In this document: in pieces, positions 9,301-18,716 of the stretch
Layout of the letters: the number at the start of each line of letters is the position of its first letter
Numbering within the stretch: the first letter of the stretch is position 1
DNA from: Actinomycetota bacterium
Lineage (GTDB): Bacteria > Actinomycetota > Acidimicrobiia > Acidimicrobiales > AC-14
Assembly: GCA_005888325.1 (NCBI GenBank)
Contig: VAWU01000065.1
Coordinates: 28,505-71,439, forward strand
Length of the DNA stretch: 42,935 nt
Reading direction: 5' to 3'
Translations under genes and position numbers: made by a program
Notes under the pieces: generated by a model
The model's input: only the letters and a program-made list of their open reading frames with translations
What the model was told of the DNA's origin: nothing
The model's database searches: none

Positions 9301-9684
9301 CTAGCCCCGCAGGGCTTTGAGCACCTGTTTGGCGACGGCCACGTTCATCTCGTACACCGCCGACCGGCGGGCGCCCTCGATGCGCTTCACCATCTCGCCC
9401 CCGGACAACTCGTTCAGTGCGGTGAGACCGGTGGTCACCGCCCGCTTCGTCTGGTCAGTGGCCTCGTAGCCCCGGCGGGTGAGCGCCTTCACCAGCTCGC
9501 TCTGGGCCACCGGAGCGGGCGCGGCAGCGGCGATCACGCCGAGGGCGTCCTTGGTGAGCTCGGATGCCCGCTCGACCACCTCGACGGGCGACAGGTGCTC
9601 CCCGCCGTCGATCGACGCCAACCACCGACGCACCTTGCGGACGATCTCGTCGTGGGTCTCGCCCTCGAACATCAGGGTCGGCAT
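9301..9684 (-). CDS. Conserved-looking hypothetical protein, 127 residues
   Basis: Not recognised. It is a mostly helical, soluble protein with no signal peptide or membrane segment. The middle (about residues 56-103) reads as alternating helices, SELVKALTRRGYEATDQTKR then LTALNELSGGEMVKRIEGA, with a rhythm that might be a small winged-helix or recombinase-like helical domain; this is a guess. It starts at ATG 9684 with no Shine-Dalgarno and with a TAG 12 nt upstream. It sits between the Nudix gene and guaB3 in the same direction. Codon use matches the neighbours, so it is likely a real gene. Confidence 0.6.
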   Translation of the reverse strand: MPTLMFEGETHDEIVRKVRRWLASIDGGEHLSPVEVVERASELTKDALGVIAAAAPAPVAQSELVKALTRRGYEATDQTKRAVTTGLTALNELSGGEMVKRIEGARRSAVYEMNVAVAKQVLKALRG

Positions 9685-9751
9685 CGGAGGTCAGGCTACC
9701 GTCGCCCGATGTGGGCCGTCGGGACGGTGAGGCCGGGGCCCTGTCGGCAGA

Positions 9752-10447
9752 TCACAGCGCGTCCTTGGGGACGTCGCCGACCGTGAGCAGCGCGAGCAGC
9801 TGGTAGAGGATGCGAGCGGTGGCGCCCCACACGGTGTCGCCGACGAGGTCGAAGAAGAACACCGGTCGCTCCTCGTCGAAGATGTCCCAGCGCTCCTCGT
9901 GGAAGACGTCGTCCTGCAGCAGCTCCGCGAGCGAGACGTCGAACGCGCGGTCGACCTCGCTCGGGTTCGGGGTGAGCGCCGGTCGGGCCGTGAGCAGGCC
10001 GGCGAACGGCGCGAGCACGAATCGGCTGGCCACGGTGGCGAGATGGTCGAGCTCGGCCACGACCTCCACCACGGCGGGCGACAGGCCGATCTCCTCCTCC
10101 GCCTCCCGCAGCGCGGCGGTGCGAGGGTCCTCGCCGACGAGCACCTTGCCGCCCGGGAAGGAGACCTCGCCTCGGTGCGACGGCAGCGTGGTCGTGCGCC
10201 GGGTGAGCACGACCCTCGTCTCGCCGTCCTCCTCGAAGAGGGTGACGAGCACCCCGGCGGGAGTGGCGCGCGGCATCAGCGACTCGGGACGGCGTGGCGG
10301 TCCCAGCGCCTCGAGCACGGGCCGCACCCGGGCCAACCCGATCGCGCGGCGCCCCTCGACCGGCACGTTCGCCCACGGCGCGTCGTCACCGGCGCGAGCG
10401 CCGGGAGGCCGGGGGATCTTCTGCGGCCCGCCGCGCGCCGGGCTCAC
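9752..10447 (-). CDS. Nudix hydrolase, CoA pyrophosphatase type
   Basis: A 231-residue protein. The Nudix box is complete: the glycine of PGGK, then GEDP, then REAEEEIGL, matching GX5EX7REUXEEXGU. The preceding VLTRRTTTLPSHRGEVSFPGG is typical of the NudL/CoA-pyrophosphatase branch (LLTxR...HxGqisFPGG), which splits coenzyme A and its derivatives to phosphopantetheine and 3',5'-ADP. The proposed start is GTG 10447, 21 nt after the stop of the small gene upstream. The first 55 residues are proline- and arginine-rich and may include a start placed too far upstream. Confidence 0.8.
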   Translation of the reverse strand: MSPARGGPQKIPRPPGARAGDDAPWANVPVEGRRAIGLARVRPVLEALGPPRRPESLMPRATPAGVLVTLFEEDGETRVVLTRRTTTLPSHRGEVSFPGGKVLVGEDPRTAALREAEEEIGLSPAVVEVVAELDHLATVASRFVLAPFAGLLTARPALTPNPSEVDRAFDVSLAELLQDDVFHEERWDIFDEERPVFFFDLVGDTVWGATARILYQLLALLTVGDVPKDAL

Positions 10448-10468
10448 GGGGACCCGGTCGCGAGCTCG

Positions 10469-10654
10469 CTACGCGGGCTCGTCGTCACCCAGCTCGGCGA
10501 TCGCGTCCCGTGTCGCGAGGATGCTCTCGAGCAGCTCACGCAGCCCGGCTTGCTTCATATTGGTGATCACCCGACCCGGAGGCGTCTGCCCCCGCTCCCA
10601 CTCCATCCAGTACCCGAGCAGCTTGGCCGGGTCGGGCGGGGGTCGGTCGGTCAT
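10469..10654 (-). CDS. Small hypothetical protein, 61 residues
   Basis: Not assigned to a family. It has a proline-rich N-terminus, then KLLGYWMEWERGQTPPGRV, then a helical stretch ITNMKQAGLRELLESILATR and an acidic end. It is soluble, with no cysteines. It starts at ATG 10654, 19 nt after the groEL stop, so it may be the third gene of the groESL transcript, and it is followed 21 nt later by the Nudix gene. The codon bias and clean junctions favour a real gene. Confidence 0.6.
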   Translation of the reverse strand: MTDRPPPDPAKLLGYWMEWERGQTPPGRVITNMKQAGLRELLESILATRDAIAELGDDEPA

Positions 10655-10673
10655 GCGAGCCCAGCCCGCGGGC

Positions 10674-12648
<1,975 letters not shown>

Positions 12649-12702
12649 TCTGGGGCGCCTCCGTGGGGCGGGATGCGGGACGGTCGGCGCTCGTGCCCTG
12701 AG

Positions 12703-12729
12703 TTAGCACTCACACTCGACGAGTGCTAA
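12703..12729. promoter_or_regulatory. CIRCE operator (HrcA binding site)
   Basis: TTAGCACTC (12703-12711), a 9-nt spacer, and GAGTGCTAA (12721-12729) match the CIRCE consensus perfectly. In many bacteria HrcA binds here and represses groESL until heat shock. hrcA itself is not in the window. The site overlaps the probable transcription start of groES. Confidence 0.97.
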
Positions 12730-12758
12730 CGATAGCTCCGCCCCGGCGTGCTCATCAA
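12729..12758 (-). promoter_or_regulatory. Probable sigma-A-type promoter of groES-groEL
   Basis: Reading on the minus strand, TTGATG (12758-12753) is followed by 18 nt and then TATCGT (12734-12729). The -10 touches the upstream arm of CIRCE, so HrcA bound there would block RNA polymerase. The hexamers are inferred by eye from position and consensus. Confidence 0.6.
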
Positions 12759-12778
12759 CCTGGCCTCCCGGCGCCCCG

Positions 12779-13792
12779 TCAGACCAGGCGCAGGTTGGGG
12801 TGGGCGCCCTCGTCGAGCCCGGTCGGCCCGTGGGTGCGGAGCCGCCACCAGGCGGCGGCCGCCACCATCGCCGCGTTGTCCGTGCAGAACTGGCGGCTCG
12901 GCAGGAACGCACGCAGCCCGTCCTCCACACAGGCGTCGAGGACGCGCTCGCGGAGCAGGGAGTTGGCGGCGACCCCGCCGGCGAGGCAGAGGCCCGTGGC
13001 CCCCACGTCGCGCGCCGCCCGGCGGGCCTTCGCCACCAGCACGTCGACGACCGCCCGCTGGAACGACGCCGCCACGTCCGCGGTGGCGACGTCGGGGTGC
13101 TTCCGCACGTAGGTCACGACCGCCGTCTTCAGCCCGCTGAAGGAGAAGTCGTAGCCCTCGTCGAGCATGGCTCGCGGGAACGCGACGGCCTCGGGGTCAC
13201 CCGTGATCGCCACCCGGTCGATGGCGGGACCGCCCGGGTAGCCGAGCCCGAGGAAGCGGGCCACCTTGTCGAACGCCTCCCCCGCCGCGTCGTCGACCGT
13301 CGTGCCCAGCTGGCGGTAGCGACCGTGGCCGTCCATCGCCACCAGCAGCGTGTGACCACCCGAGGCGAGCAGGACCACCAGCGGCGGCTCGAGGTCGGGC
13401 TCCTCCAGGAACGCCGCGTAGAGGTGCGCCTCGAGGTGGTTGACGCCGACGAAGGGGACGCCCCACACGAGCGCGAGCGCCTTGGCCGCGCTGATGCCGA
13501 CGAGCAGCGAGCCGACCAACCCGGGCCCGATGGTCGCGGCAACCGCGTCGAGCGCGCTCCCGTCGACTCCCGACTCCACGAGCACCTCGGCCACGACCGG
13601 GGTGAGCAGCTGCACATGAGCCCGACTCGCGAGCTCGGGGACCACGCCGCCGAAGCGCGCGTGCAGGTCGATCTGGCTCGACACGACCGAGGAGAGCACG
13701 TCGGAGCCGTTGGCCACCACCGCCGCCGCGGTCTCGTCGCACGATGTCTCGATCCCGAGGATGATGAACGGCTCGGCGCGCGGCGCCGTCAC
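12779..13792 (-). CDS. tsaD: tRNA N6-adenosine threonylcarbamoyltransferase TsaD
   Basis: A 337-residue ASKHA-fold enzyme that transfers the threonylcarbamoyl group to A37 of ANN-decoding tRNAs. It has IETSCDETA near the N-terminus, the metal ligands His119 and His123 in NHLEAH, ASGGHTLL, FSFSGLKTA and the late CTDNAAM motif. The start is GTG 13792, in a GTGA overlap with the rimI stop. It closes the tsaE-tsaB-rimI-tsaD operon, whose enzymes work together with a TsaC-type protein not in this window. The CIRCE-groES promoter begins just downstream. Confidence 0.95.
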   Translation of the reverse strand: MTAPRAEPFIILGIETSCDETAAAVVANGSDVLSSVVSSQIDLHARFGGVVPELASRAHVQLLTPVVAEVLVESGVDGSALDAVAATIGPGLVGSLLVGISAAKALALVWGVPFVGVNHLEAHLYAAFLEEPDLEPPLVVLLASGGHTLLVAMDGHGRYRQLGTTVDDAAGEAFDKVARFLGLGYPGGPAIDRVAITGDPEAVAFPRAMLDEGYDFSFSGLKTAVVTYVRKHPDVATADVAASFQRAVVDVLVAKARRAARDVGATGLCLAGGVAANSLLRERVLDACVEDGLRAFLPSRQFCTDNAAMVAAAAWWRLRTHGPTGLDEGAHPNLRLV

Positions 13793-14355
13793 CACGTCCG
13801 AAGCTCCTCCACGATGGTCGTCCCCGGAACGCCCGCCTCGATGCGCGCGAGCCGTTGCGCGTACTCGGGCCCGTCGACGTCGTCCGCCCACATCACGAGC
13901 GCGTCCTCGTTGGTCTCGACGTAGTAGTTCCTGCGGATGCCGGCCGGATGGAACCCGAACTGCCGGTAGAGGGCCTGGGCGCCGTGGTTGCCGACGCGTA
14001 CCTCGAGCGTGAGACCGGTGGCGCCGCGACGAATCGCCTCGCCCGCCAGCACGAGCATGAGGCGCGTCGCGATCTTGTGGCGGTGCCAGGCGGGATCCAC
14101 CGCGATCGTCGTGACGTGGCCGTCGTCGGCGGTGATCATCAGACCGGCATAGCCGACGACCATCCCCTCGACGCGCGCGACGTAGTACGCCCGGGTGCTG
14201 CGGAGCGCCAGCTCGCTCATGAACAAGCTGAGCGACCACGGGCGCGGGTACACCTGCGCCTCGATTCGCAGCACCGAGCGCAGGTGACGGCGTCGCATCG
14301 GGACCAGCTGCACGGCCAGCTCCAGCGAGCGGCGATCGTCGCGCGCCTGCGCCAC
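13789..14355 (-). CDS. rimI: Ribosomal-protein alanine N-acetyltransferase RimI-like (GNAT)
   Basis: A 188-residue GNAT acetyltransferase. The core runs MRRRHLRSVLRIEAQVYPRPW, VGYAGLMI, HVTTIAVDPAWHRHKIATRL (the acetyl-CoA pyrophosphate-binding region), LEVRVGNHGAQALYRQFGF. RimI acetylates the N-terminus of ribosomal protein S18 and some other proteins. Its place between tsaB and tsaD is the usual actinobacterial arrangement. It starts at GTG 14355 immediately after the tsaB stop and overlaps tsaD by 4 nt. A C-terminal extension of about 30 residues follows the GNAT core. Confidence 0.88.
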   Translation of the reverse strand: MAQARDDRRSLELAVQLVPMRRRHLRSVLRIEAQVYPRPWSLSLFMSELALRSTRAYYVARVEGMVVGYAGLMITADDGHVTTIAVDPAWHRHKIATRLMLVLAGEAIRRGATGLTLEVRVGNHGAQALYRQFGFHPAGIRRNYYVETNEDALVMWADDVDGPEYAQRLARIEAGVPGTTIVEELRTW

Positions 14356-15051
14356 CTAACCCGCCCGCCTTTCCCAGTTGATCTCCGCGTCGGCCTTGCG
14401 GAGATAGAGCGGCTCGAGCTCCCACGTCGGCAGGAACTCCTCGCGCAGGGCCCGCGGGTGAGCGAGCTCGACAAGGGACGAGGGCGACGGGTAGGCGTTG
14501 CTGACCGACCCGAACTCCGTGCGCGCCACGTCGTCGAAGACCTCGGGGTACCGCAGGGCACCGTCACCGACCAGGAGGCAGTCCGCGCCGGTCGCCTGGA
14601 GCTCCGACGCGAGGTCGGCGGGCGTGCCCAGCTGGTACGGCGAGAGGCGCTGCGCGCCACCGGGGACCTGCCGGTAGAAGGCGTAGAACAGCTCCCCCCG
14701 GCGCGCGTCGATCACCGGCACGATCAGCTTGCTCGAGTGCCGCAGAGGGAACGCGAGCAGGTCGAGGCTGGCCACACCGATCATGGGCACCCGCAGCGCC
14801 TGAGCCAGCGCCTTGGCGGTGACGACGCCGACGCGCAGCCCGGTGAACAGCCCGGGCCCGATGTCGACGGCGACGGCCCCGATCTCATCGAAGCTCACCC
14901 TCGCCTGACGGCAGACGAAGTCGATCGCGGGTGTGAGCGTCTCCGCGTGGCGGCGACCGCGCGCGGCGCAGAACGACGCGAGCACGCCTTCATGACCGCC
15001 GATGGCGCAACCCACCTGCAAGGTGGCGGTCTCGATGCCGAGGATCAGCAA
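14356..15051 (-). CDS. tsaB: tRNA threonylcarbamoyladenosine biosynthesis protein TsaB
   Basis: A 231-residue ASKHA-fold paralogue of TsaD that scaffolds the TsaB-TsaD-TsaE complex. It has LILGIETAT at the start, RHAETLTPAI, the glycine-rich IGPGLFTGLRVGVVTAKALA, and VIDARRGELFYAFY. The start is TTG 15051, chosen because the conserved LGIETA lies directly after it. It begins 9 nt after the tsaE stop and ends one base before the rimI start. Confidence 0.92.
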   Translation of the reverse strand: MLILGIETATLQVGCAIGGHEGVLASFCAARGRRHAETLTPAIDFVCRQARVSFDEIGAVAVDIGPGLFTGLRVGVVTAKALAQALRVPMIGVASLDLLAFPLRHSSKLIVPVIDARRGELFYAFYRQVPGGAQRLSPYQLGTPADLASELQATGADCLLVGDGALRYPEVFDDVARTEFGSVSNAYPSPSSLVELAHPRALREEFLPTWELEPLYLRKADAEINWERRAG

Positions 15052-15060
15052 AGCGGTCGC

Positions 15061-15549
15061 TCAGCTCTCCGCGACCCAGCGTCCACACGCGAGTCGGATG
15101 GCCGCGATGCGAGCGGACCACGCGGCGCCGACGGCGCGGATCCCGACCACGCGCTCGTCGTCGTCGTCGCCGAGCTCGAGGCGAACCTCGAGGAAGTCGG
15201 GCGGGAGCGACACCGCCACCACGTCGCCCCATTCGATCAACGTGACCCCACCGGCGTCGAGCAGCTCCATGATCCCGAGGTCCATCAGCTCCTGGAGGTG
15301 GTCGAGACGGTAGACGTCGACGTGGATTAGCGGGAAGCGACCCTCCTGGTAGGTGCGGACGAGCGTGAACGTCGGGCTGGTGATGGGCTCGACGACGCCG
15401 AGCGCGCGCCCGTACCCCTGGGCGAAGACGGTCTTTCCGGCACCGAGGTCGCCGGCCAGCAGGATGACGTCGCCGGGGCGCGACAGGGCGGCGAGCTCGA
15501 ACGCGAGGGCGCCGGTGTCGTCGACCGACTTCGTCCGCAGTCGGATCAT
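15061..15549 (-). CDS. tsaE: tRNA threonylcarbamoyladenosine biosynthesis ATPase TsaE
   Basis: A 162-residue P-loop ATPase needed to reset the TsaB-TsaD complex. The Walker A motif GDLGAGKTVFAQG is complete. TSPTFTLVRTY and HVDVYRLD follow, which are hallmark TsaE segments, then LIEWGD. The start is ATG 15549, overlapping the uracil-DNA glycosylase stop as ATGA. Length is typical. It is the first t6A gene in the run. Confidence 0.93.
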   Translation of the reverse strand: MIRLRTKSVDDTGALAFELAALSRPGDVILLAGDLGAGKTVFAQGYGRALGVVEPITSPTFTLVRTYQEGRFPLIHVDVYRLDHLQELMDLGIMELLDAGGVTLIEWGDVVAVSLPPDFLEVRLELGDDDDERVVGIRAVGAAWSARIAAIRLACGRWVAES

Positions 15550-16118
15550 CTCGCGGCCTCGGTCGTCGAGGGGAGCGCGCGCTTGGCGCGCACGAGATCG
15601 GCGCGCATCATCGCCAGCTGCTGGCCGCCGCCGCGGAGGACGGCAGCGGGGTGGAAGGTGGGGACCAACACTCCGTCGCGATACGGATAGGTCCGACCCC
15701 GCACGCGAGTGATGCCCTCGTTCGTGTCGAGGAGCAACTTGGTGGCGAAGTTGCCGAGCGTAACGACGACGCGAGGCGCGATGAGATCGAGTTGCTGCTC
15801 GAGGTAGGGCCGGCAGGTCGCGACCTCGTCGGGAAATGGGTCGCGGTTCCCGGGCGGCCGGCACTTCACCGTGTTCGCGATGTAGCAACGGTCGCGCGTG
15901 ATTCCGATCTCCTCCATCATGAGCTGGTCGAGCAGCTTCCCCGAGCGGCCGACGAACGGCAGGCCGCGCTGGTCCTCCTCCGCGCCCGGTCCCTCGCCCA
16001 CGAACATCAGGTCGGCATGGGGATCGCCCATCCCGAACACCACGTTCGTGCGCCCGTGGGCAAGTGCGCAGCGCGTGCACGCGCTCGCTTCCGTGGCCAG
16101 ATCATCGAGCGTGCGCAC
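15546..16118 (-). CDS. Uracil-DNA glycosylase, iron-sulfur family 4
   Basis: A 190-residue base-excision enzyme that removes uracil from DNA. The signature GEGPGAEEDQRGLPFVG (motif 1) and FHPAAVLR (motif 2) mark family 4. Four cysteines placed as 4Fe-4S ligands are present: CTRC at about residues 14-17, then one in VKCRPPGNRDPF and one in ATCRPYL. The start chosen is GTG 16118 because it gives the usual N-terminus (RTLDDLATEASACTRC) and leaves a 10-nt gap to the upstream stop; a longer frame to 16253 would overlap the peptidase gene. It is coupled to tsaE through ATGA. Confidence 0.88.
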   Translation of the reverse strand: MRTLDDLATEASACTRCALAHGRTNVVFGMGDPHADLMFVGEGPGAEEDQRGLPFVGRSGKLLDQLMMEEIGITRDRCYIANTVKCRPPGNRDPFPDEVATCRPYLEQQLDLIAPRVVVTLGNFATKLLLDTNEGITRVRGRTYPYRDGVLVPTFHPAAVLRGGGQQLAMMRADLVRAKRALPSTTEAAR

Positions 16119-16128
16119 TCCGACGATG

Positions 16129-17007
16129 CTACTGCCCACCCGGAGGGACGCTTCCCGACCGGACCGCCGCCTCGACGGCCCGTGTCGCCAGCAACCGGAC
16201 CTGGTCGACGGGTGCGGCGACGCCCCCGACCGCGGCCGCGACGATCGCGTCACCGTCGACCGTCGCGTGCGCCGGCATCAGGGCCCGGGCGAGGCCGTCG
16301 TGGCCCGCCTGCGCGGCGTGCAGACAGCCCACCTTGTCGAGGGTCGCGTTGGTGGCGACCACGCCGAGCGTGGTGTGCACGAACGCACCGCCGGCAGCAG
16401 CGCAGTCGACGGTGGGGTCGTCGGCGGACGCGATGAGAGCGTCGTCAGGGCCGTCGACCTCGCCGAAGGCGTTCACGGCCACGAGCGCGGCCACGACGAG
16501 GTCGCCCGCGCGGCGCGTCGCCGAGCCGATCCAGCCCGGGCGCACGTGGTCACGGCCGCGCCACCCACCGACCGTCGCGCCGGTCGCGGCGCCGACCAAG
16601 CCCAGGGGCACGGGGCCGTCGGTCGCGGCCTCGCACGCAGCGCGGCCCTCGTCCGGGCCCGGTCGCACCGTCGGGTCGCCGCGCGTCAGGTCGAAGAGCC
16701 CCGCGCCCACGACGATGGGGACGACGCCGGCCGAGGTCGCGAAGCCCATCCCCCGCTCCTCGCAGAACCGCATCACACCGTCACAGGCAGCCAGGCCGAA
16801 CGCCGACCCACCCGTCAGCACGAGCGCGTCGAGCCGGGTGACGGTGCGATGCGGCTCGAGGAGCGCCCACTCGCGCGTGGCCGGCGCCCCGCCCCGCACC
16901 TCGCCTGACGCGACGGTGCCCGCGGGGAAGAGCACCACGGTGCAGCCGGTCGCAGCACGCACGTCGGTCCAGTGCCCGACTCGCACGCCCGCGACGTCGG
17001 TGATCAC
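16129..17007 (-). CDS. P1-family (DmpA-like) peptidase
   Basis: A 292-residue protein of the autoprocessing L-aminopeptidase/D-esterase family. It begins ITDVAGVRVGHWTD, the usual N-terminus, and has LTGGSAFGLAACDGVM and, near residue 225, VHTTLGVVATNA. In the family, cleavage just before the Thr/Ser of this motif makes the new N-terminal nucleophile; here histidine precedes the threonines where asparagine is usual. Later DAIVAAAVG is also typical. Natural substrates are unknown. It starts at GTG 17007, 48 nt after alr, in the same direction. Confidence 0.85.
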   Translation of the reverse strand: MITDVAGVRVGHWTDVRAATGCTVVLFPAGTVASGEVRGGAPATREWALLEPHRTVTRLDALVLTGGSAFGLAACDGVMRFCEERGMGFATSAGVVPIVVGAGLFDLTRGDPTVRPGPDEGRAACEAATDGPVPLGLVGAATGATVGGWRGRDHVRPGWIGSATRRAGDLVVAALVAVNAFGEVDGPDDALIASADDPTVDCAAAGGAFVHTTLGVVATNATLDKVGCLHAAQAGHDGLARALMPAHATVDGDAIVAAAVGGVAAPVDQVRLLATRAVEAAVRSGSVPPGGQ

Positions 17008-17055
17008 GGGTTGGACGCGAAGTCTGCGATCAGGCGGTGCAACTCGTCGCGTGCC

Positions 17056-18180
17056 TCACGGGTAGTCGAGCGGGACTCGGCGGCTGATGCCGCTCACGAT
17101 CTCGTAGGCGATGGTGTCGAGGCGCGTGGCCCAGTCCCACGCGGTGATCTCCTCGTCACCCTGTCGCCCGATGAGCACGACCTCGTCGCCGGCGACGACG
17201 GTGTCGTCGTCGCCACAGTCGACGGTGATCTGGTCCATCGTGACCGTGCCCGCGATGGGTCGGCGGCGACCGCCGATGAGCACCTCTCCGCCCACCGCCC
17301 CCAACCGCCGGGGCACGCCGTCGGCGTAGCCGATTGGCACGGTGACGACGTGGGAGACCTTGTCGAGCCGGTAGCGCAAGCCGTACGAGACAGCCTCCCC
17401 CGCGTCGACGCGCTTCACGAGCGCCACCCGCGCCTTGAGCGCCAGCGCCGGGTGGAGGTCGGCGACGGCGCCGAGCTGTGGGCTCGGGGTGAGGCCGTAG
17501 AGCGCGATGCCGCAGCGCACCATGTCGTAGCGCGCGTCCGGTCGGGTGAGCGCGGCCGCGGAGTTGGCCGCATGCAACAGCTGCGGGCGGACGCCGTGCG
17601 CAGCCAACTCGTCGACCACCGCGCCGAACCGCTGGATCTGCGTGGTGGTGAACGGGTGGTCGGGCTCGTCGGCCACCGCCAGGTGGGTCCAGAGCCCTTC
17701 GAGCCGCAGCTCGGGCGAGTCGTGGACGGCCAGCGCGAGCCGCACCGCCGCGTCAGGACGTGCCCCCACGCGGTGCATGCCGCTGTCGACCTTGACGTGT
17801 ACCGGCAGGGGCTCGCGTCGCGTGGACGCCGCCACCGCCTTCGCCGCGGCATCGACGGCAGCCGCGGTGTAGAGGGTCGGCGTGAGGCCGTGGGCCACCG
17901 CGGCGTCCATCTGCGAGCAGGGGGGCTCGGAGAGCAGGAGGATCGGCTCGGTGAACTGACCTGCCGAACGCAGGTGCGCACCCTCCTCCACCAGGGCGAC
18001 GCCCAACCACGTGGCACCCGCGCGCAGGGCCGCGTCGGCAACCTGCACCGGACCGTGCCCGTAGCCGTGGGCCTTCACGACCGCGCACACCTGAGCCGGC
18101 GCGACCCGCTCGACGATGAGCCGCGTGTTGTGGCGGATCGCGGCGCGATCGACCTCGGCCCACGCGGGACGGAGCGCCAT
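17056..18180 (-). CDS. alr: Alanine racemase
   Basis: A 374-residue PLP enzyme that makes D-alanine for peptidoglycan. The PLP lysine is Lys36 in VVKAHGYGHG and the opposing catalytic tyrosine is Tyr266 in SYGLRY. HVKVDSGMHRVG, VRCGIALYG and TVTMDQITVD are further family motifs. The start is ATG 18180, which shares one base with the CBS-gene stop; the open frame continues upstream but would lie inside that gene. Length is normal for a bacterial Alr. Confidence 0.95.
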   Translation of the reverse strand: MALRPAWAEVDRAAIRHNTRLIVERVAPAQVCAVVKAHGYGHGPVQVADAALRAGATWLGVALVEEGAHLRSAGQFTEPILLLSEPPCSQMDAAVAHGLTPTLYTAAAVDAAAKAVAASTRREPLPVHVKVDSGMHRVGARPDAAVRLALAVHDSPELRLEGLWTHLAVADEPDHPFTTTQIQRFGAVVDELAAHGVRPQLLHAANSAAALTRPDARYDMVRCGIALYGLTPSPQLGAVADLHPALALKARVALVKRVDAGEAVSYGLRYRLDKVSHVVTVPIGYADGVPRRLGAVGGEVLIGGRRRPIAGTVTMDQITVDCGDDDTVVAGDEVVLIGRQGDEEITAWDWATRLDTIAYEIVSGISRRVPLDYP

Positions 18181-18644
18181 CAGGGCTGCACGAGGGCCCG
18201 CACGACGTCGCCTCGGGAGATGATGCCCACCAGCTTGCCAGCGCGCACGACCGGAAGGCGGGACAGGTTGCGGTCGTGCATGACCGTGGCGACCTGTTCG
18301 AGCGTGTCGTCCTCCCCGCACGTGGGCGCGGTGGGGTCCATCACGTCGACCACTGTCACGCCGACCGCCTTGCGTAGGTCCTCCTCGAAGTGGCGCTGCG
18401 ACGACGGGAGCTCGATATAGGCGCCCAGCACCGTGATGACCGTCGGGAAGTGGAGCTTGGCGTCCTGCACGATGAGATCGTCGTCCTCCAAGAGCCCGAG
18501 CACGTGGCCCTCGGCGTCGACGACGGGACCCCCGCCGAGGCGCCGCTCGGTGAGCACACGAGCGGCCGACTCCACGGTGTCGTCGGGCCGGAAGGTCACG
18601 ACGTCGGTGGTCATCAGCTGGCGGACGGGTGTGCTCCTCGGCAT
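18180..18644 (-). CDS. CBS-domain pair protein
   Basis: A 154-residue protein made of two CBS motifs: the first in VRQLMTTDVVTFRPDDTVESAARVLTERRLGGGPVVD, seen here in pieces at residues 7-43, the second around DDTLEQVATVMHDRNLSRLPVV, followed by GIISRGDVVRAL. CBS pairs bind adenosyl nucleotides and sense energy state; no effector domain is attached. The start is ATG 18644 with AGGAGA 4 nt upstream. It overlaps alr by one base, so it may be co-translated with it, but a functional link is only a guess. Confidence 0.85.
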   Translation of the reverse strand: MPRSTPVRQLMTTDVVTFRPDDTVESAARVLTERRLGGGPVVDAEGHVLGLLEDDDLIVQDAKLHFPTVITVLGAYIELPSSQRHFEEDLRKAVGVTVVDVMDPTAPTCGEDDTLEQVATVMHDRNLSRLPVVRAGKLVGIISRGDVVRALVQP

Positions 18645-18667
18645 GGGTCTCCTCGGGCTGATCTTCG

Positions 18668-18698
18668 GGTGACGCTGGTCTCGGTGACGCTGGTCCTC
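18668..18698. repeat. Short tandem repeat upstream of the CBS gene
   Basis: GGTGACGCTGGTCTC (18668-18682) is followed directly by GGTGACGCTGGTCCTC (18683-18698), with a more degenerate third unit to 18712. It fills most of the 72-bp spacer between nnr and the CBS gene. No function is evident. Confidence 0.75.
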
Positions 18699-18716
18699 GG
18701 TGCGCTGCGGTCGGTG

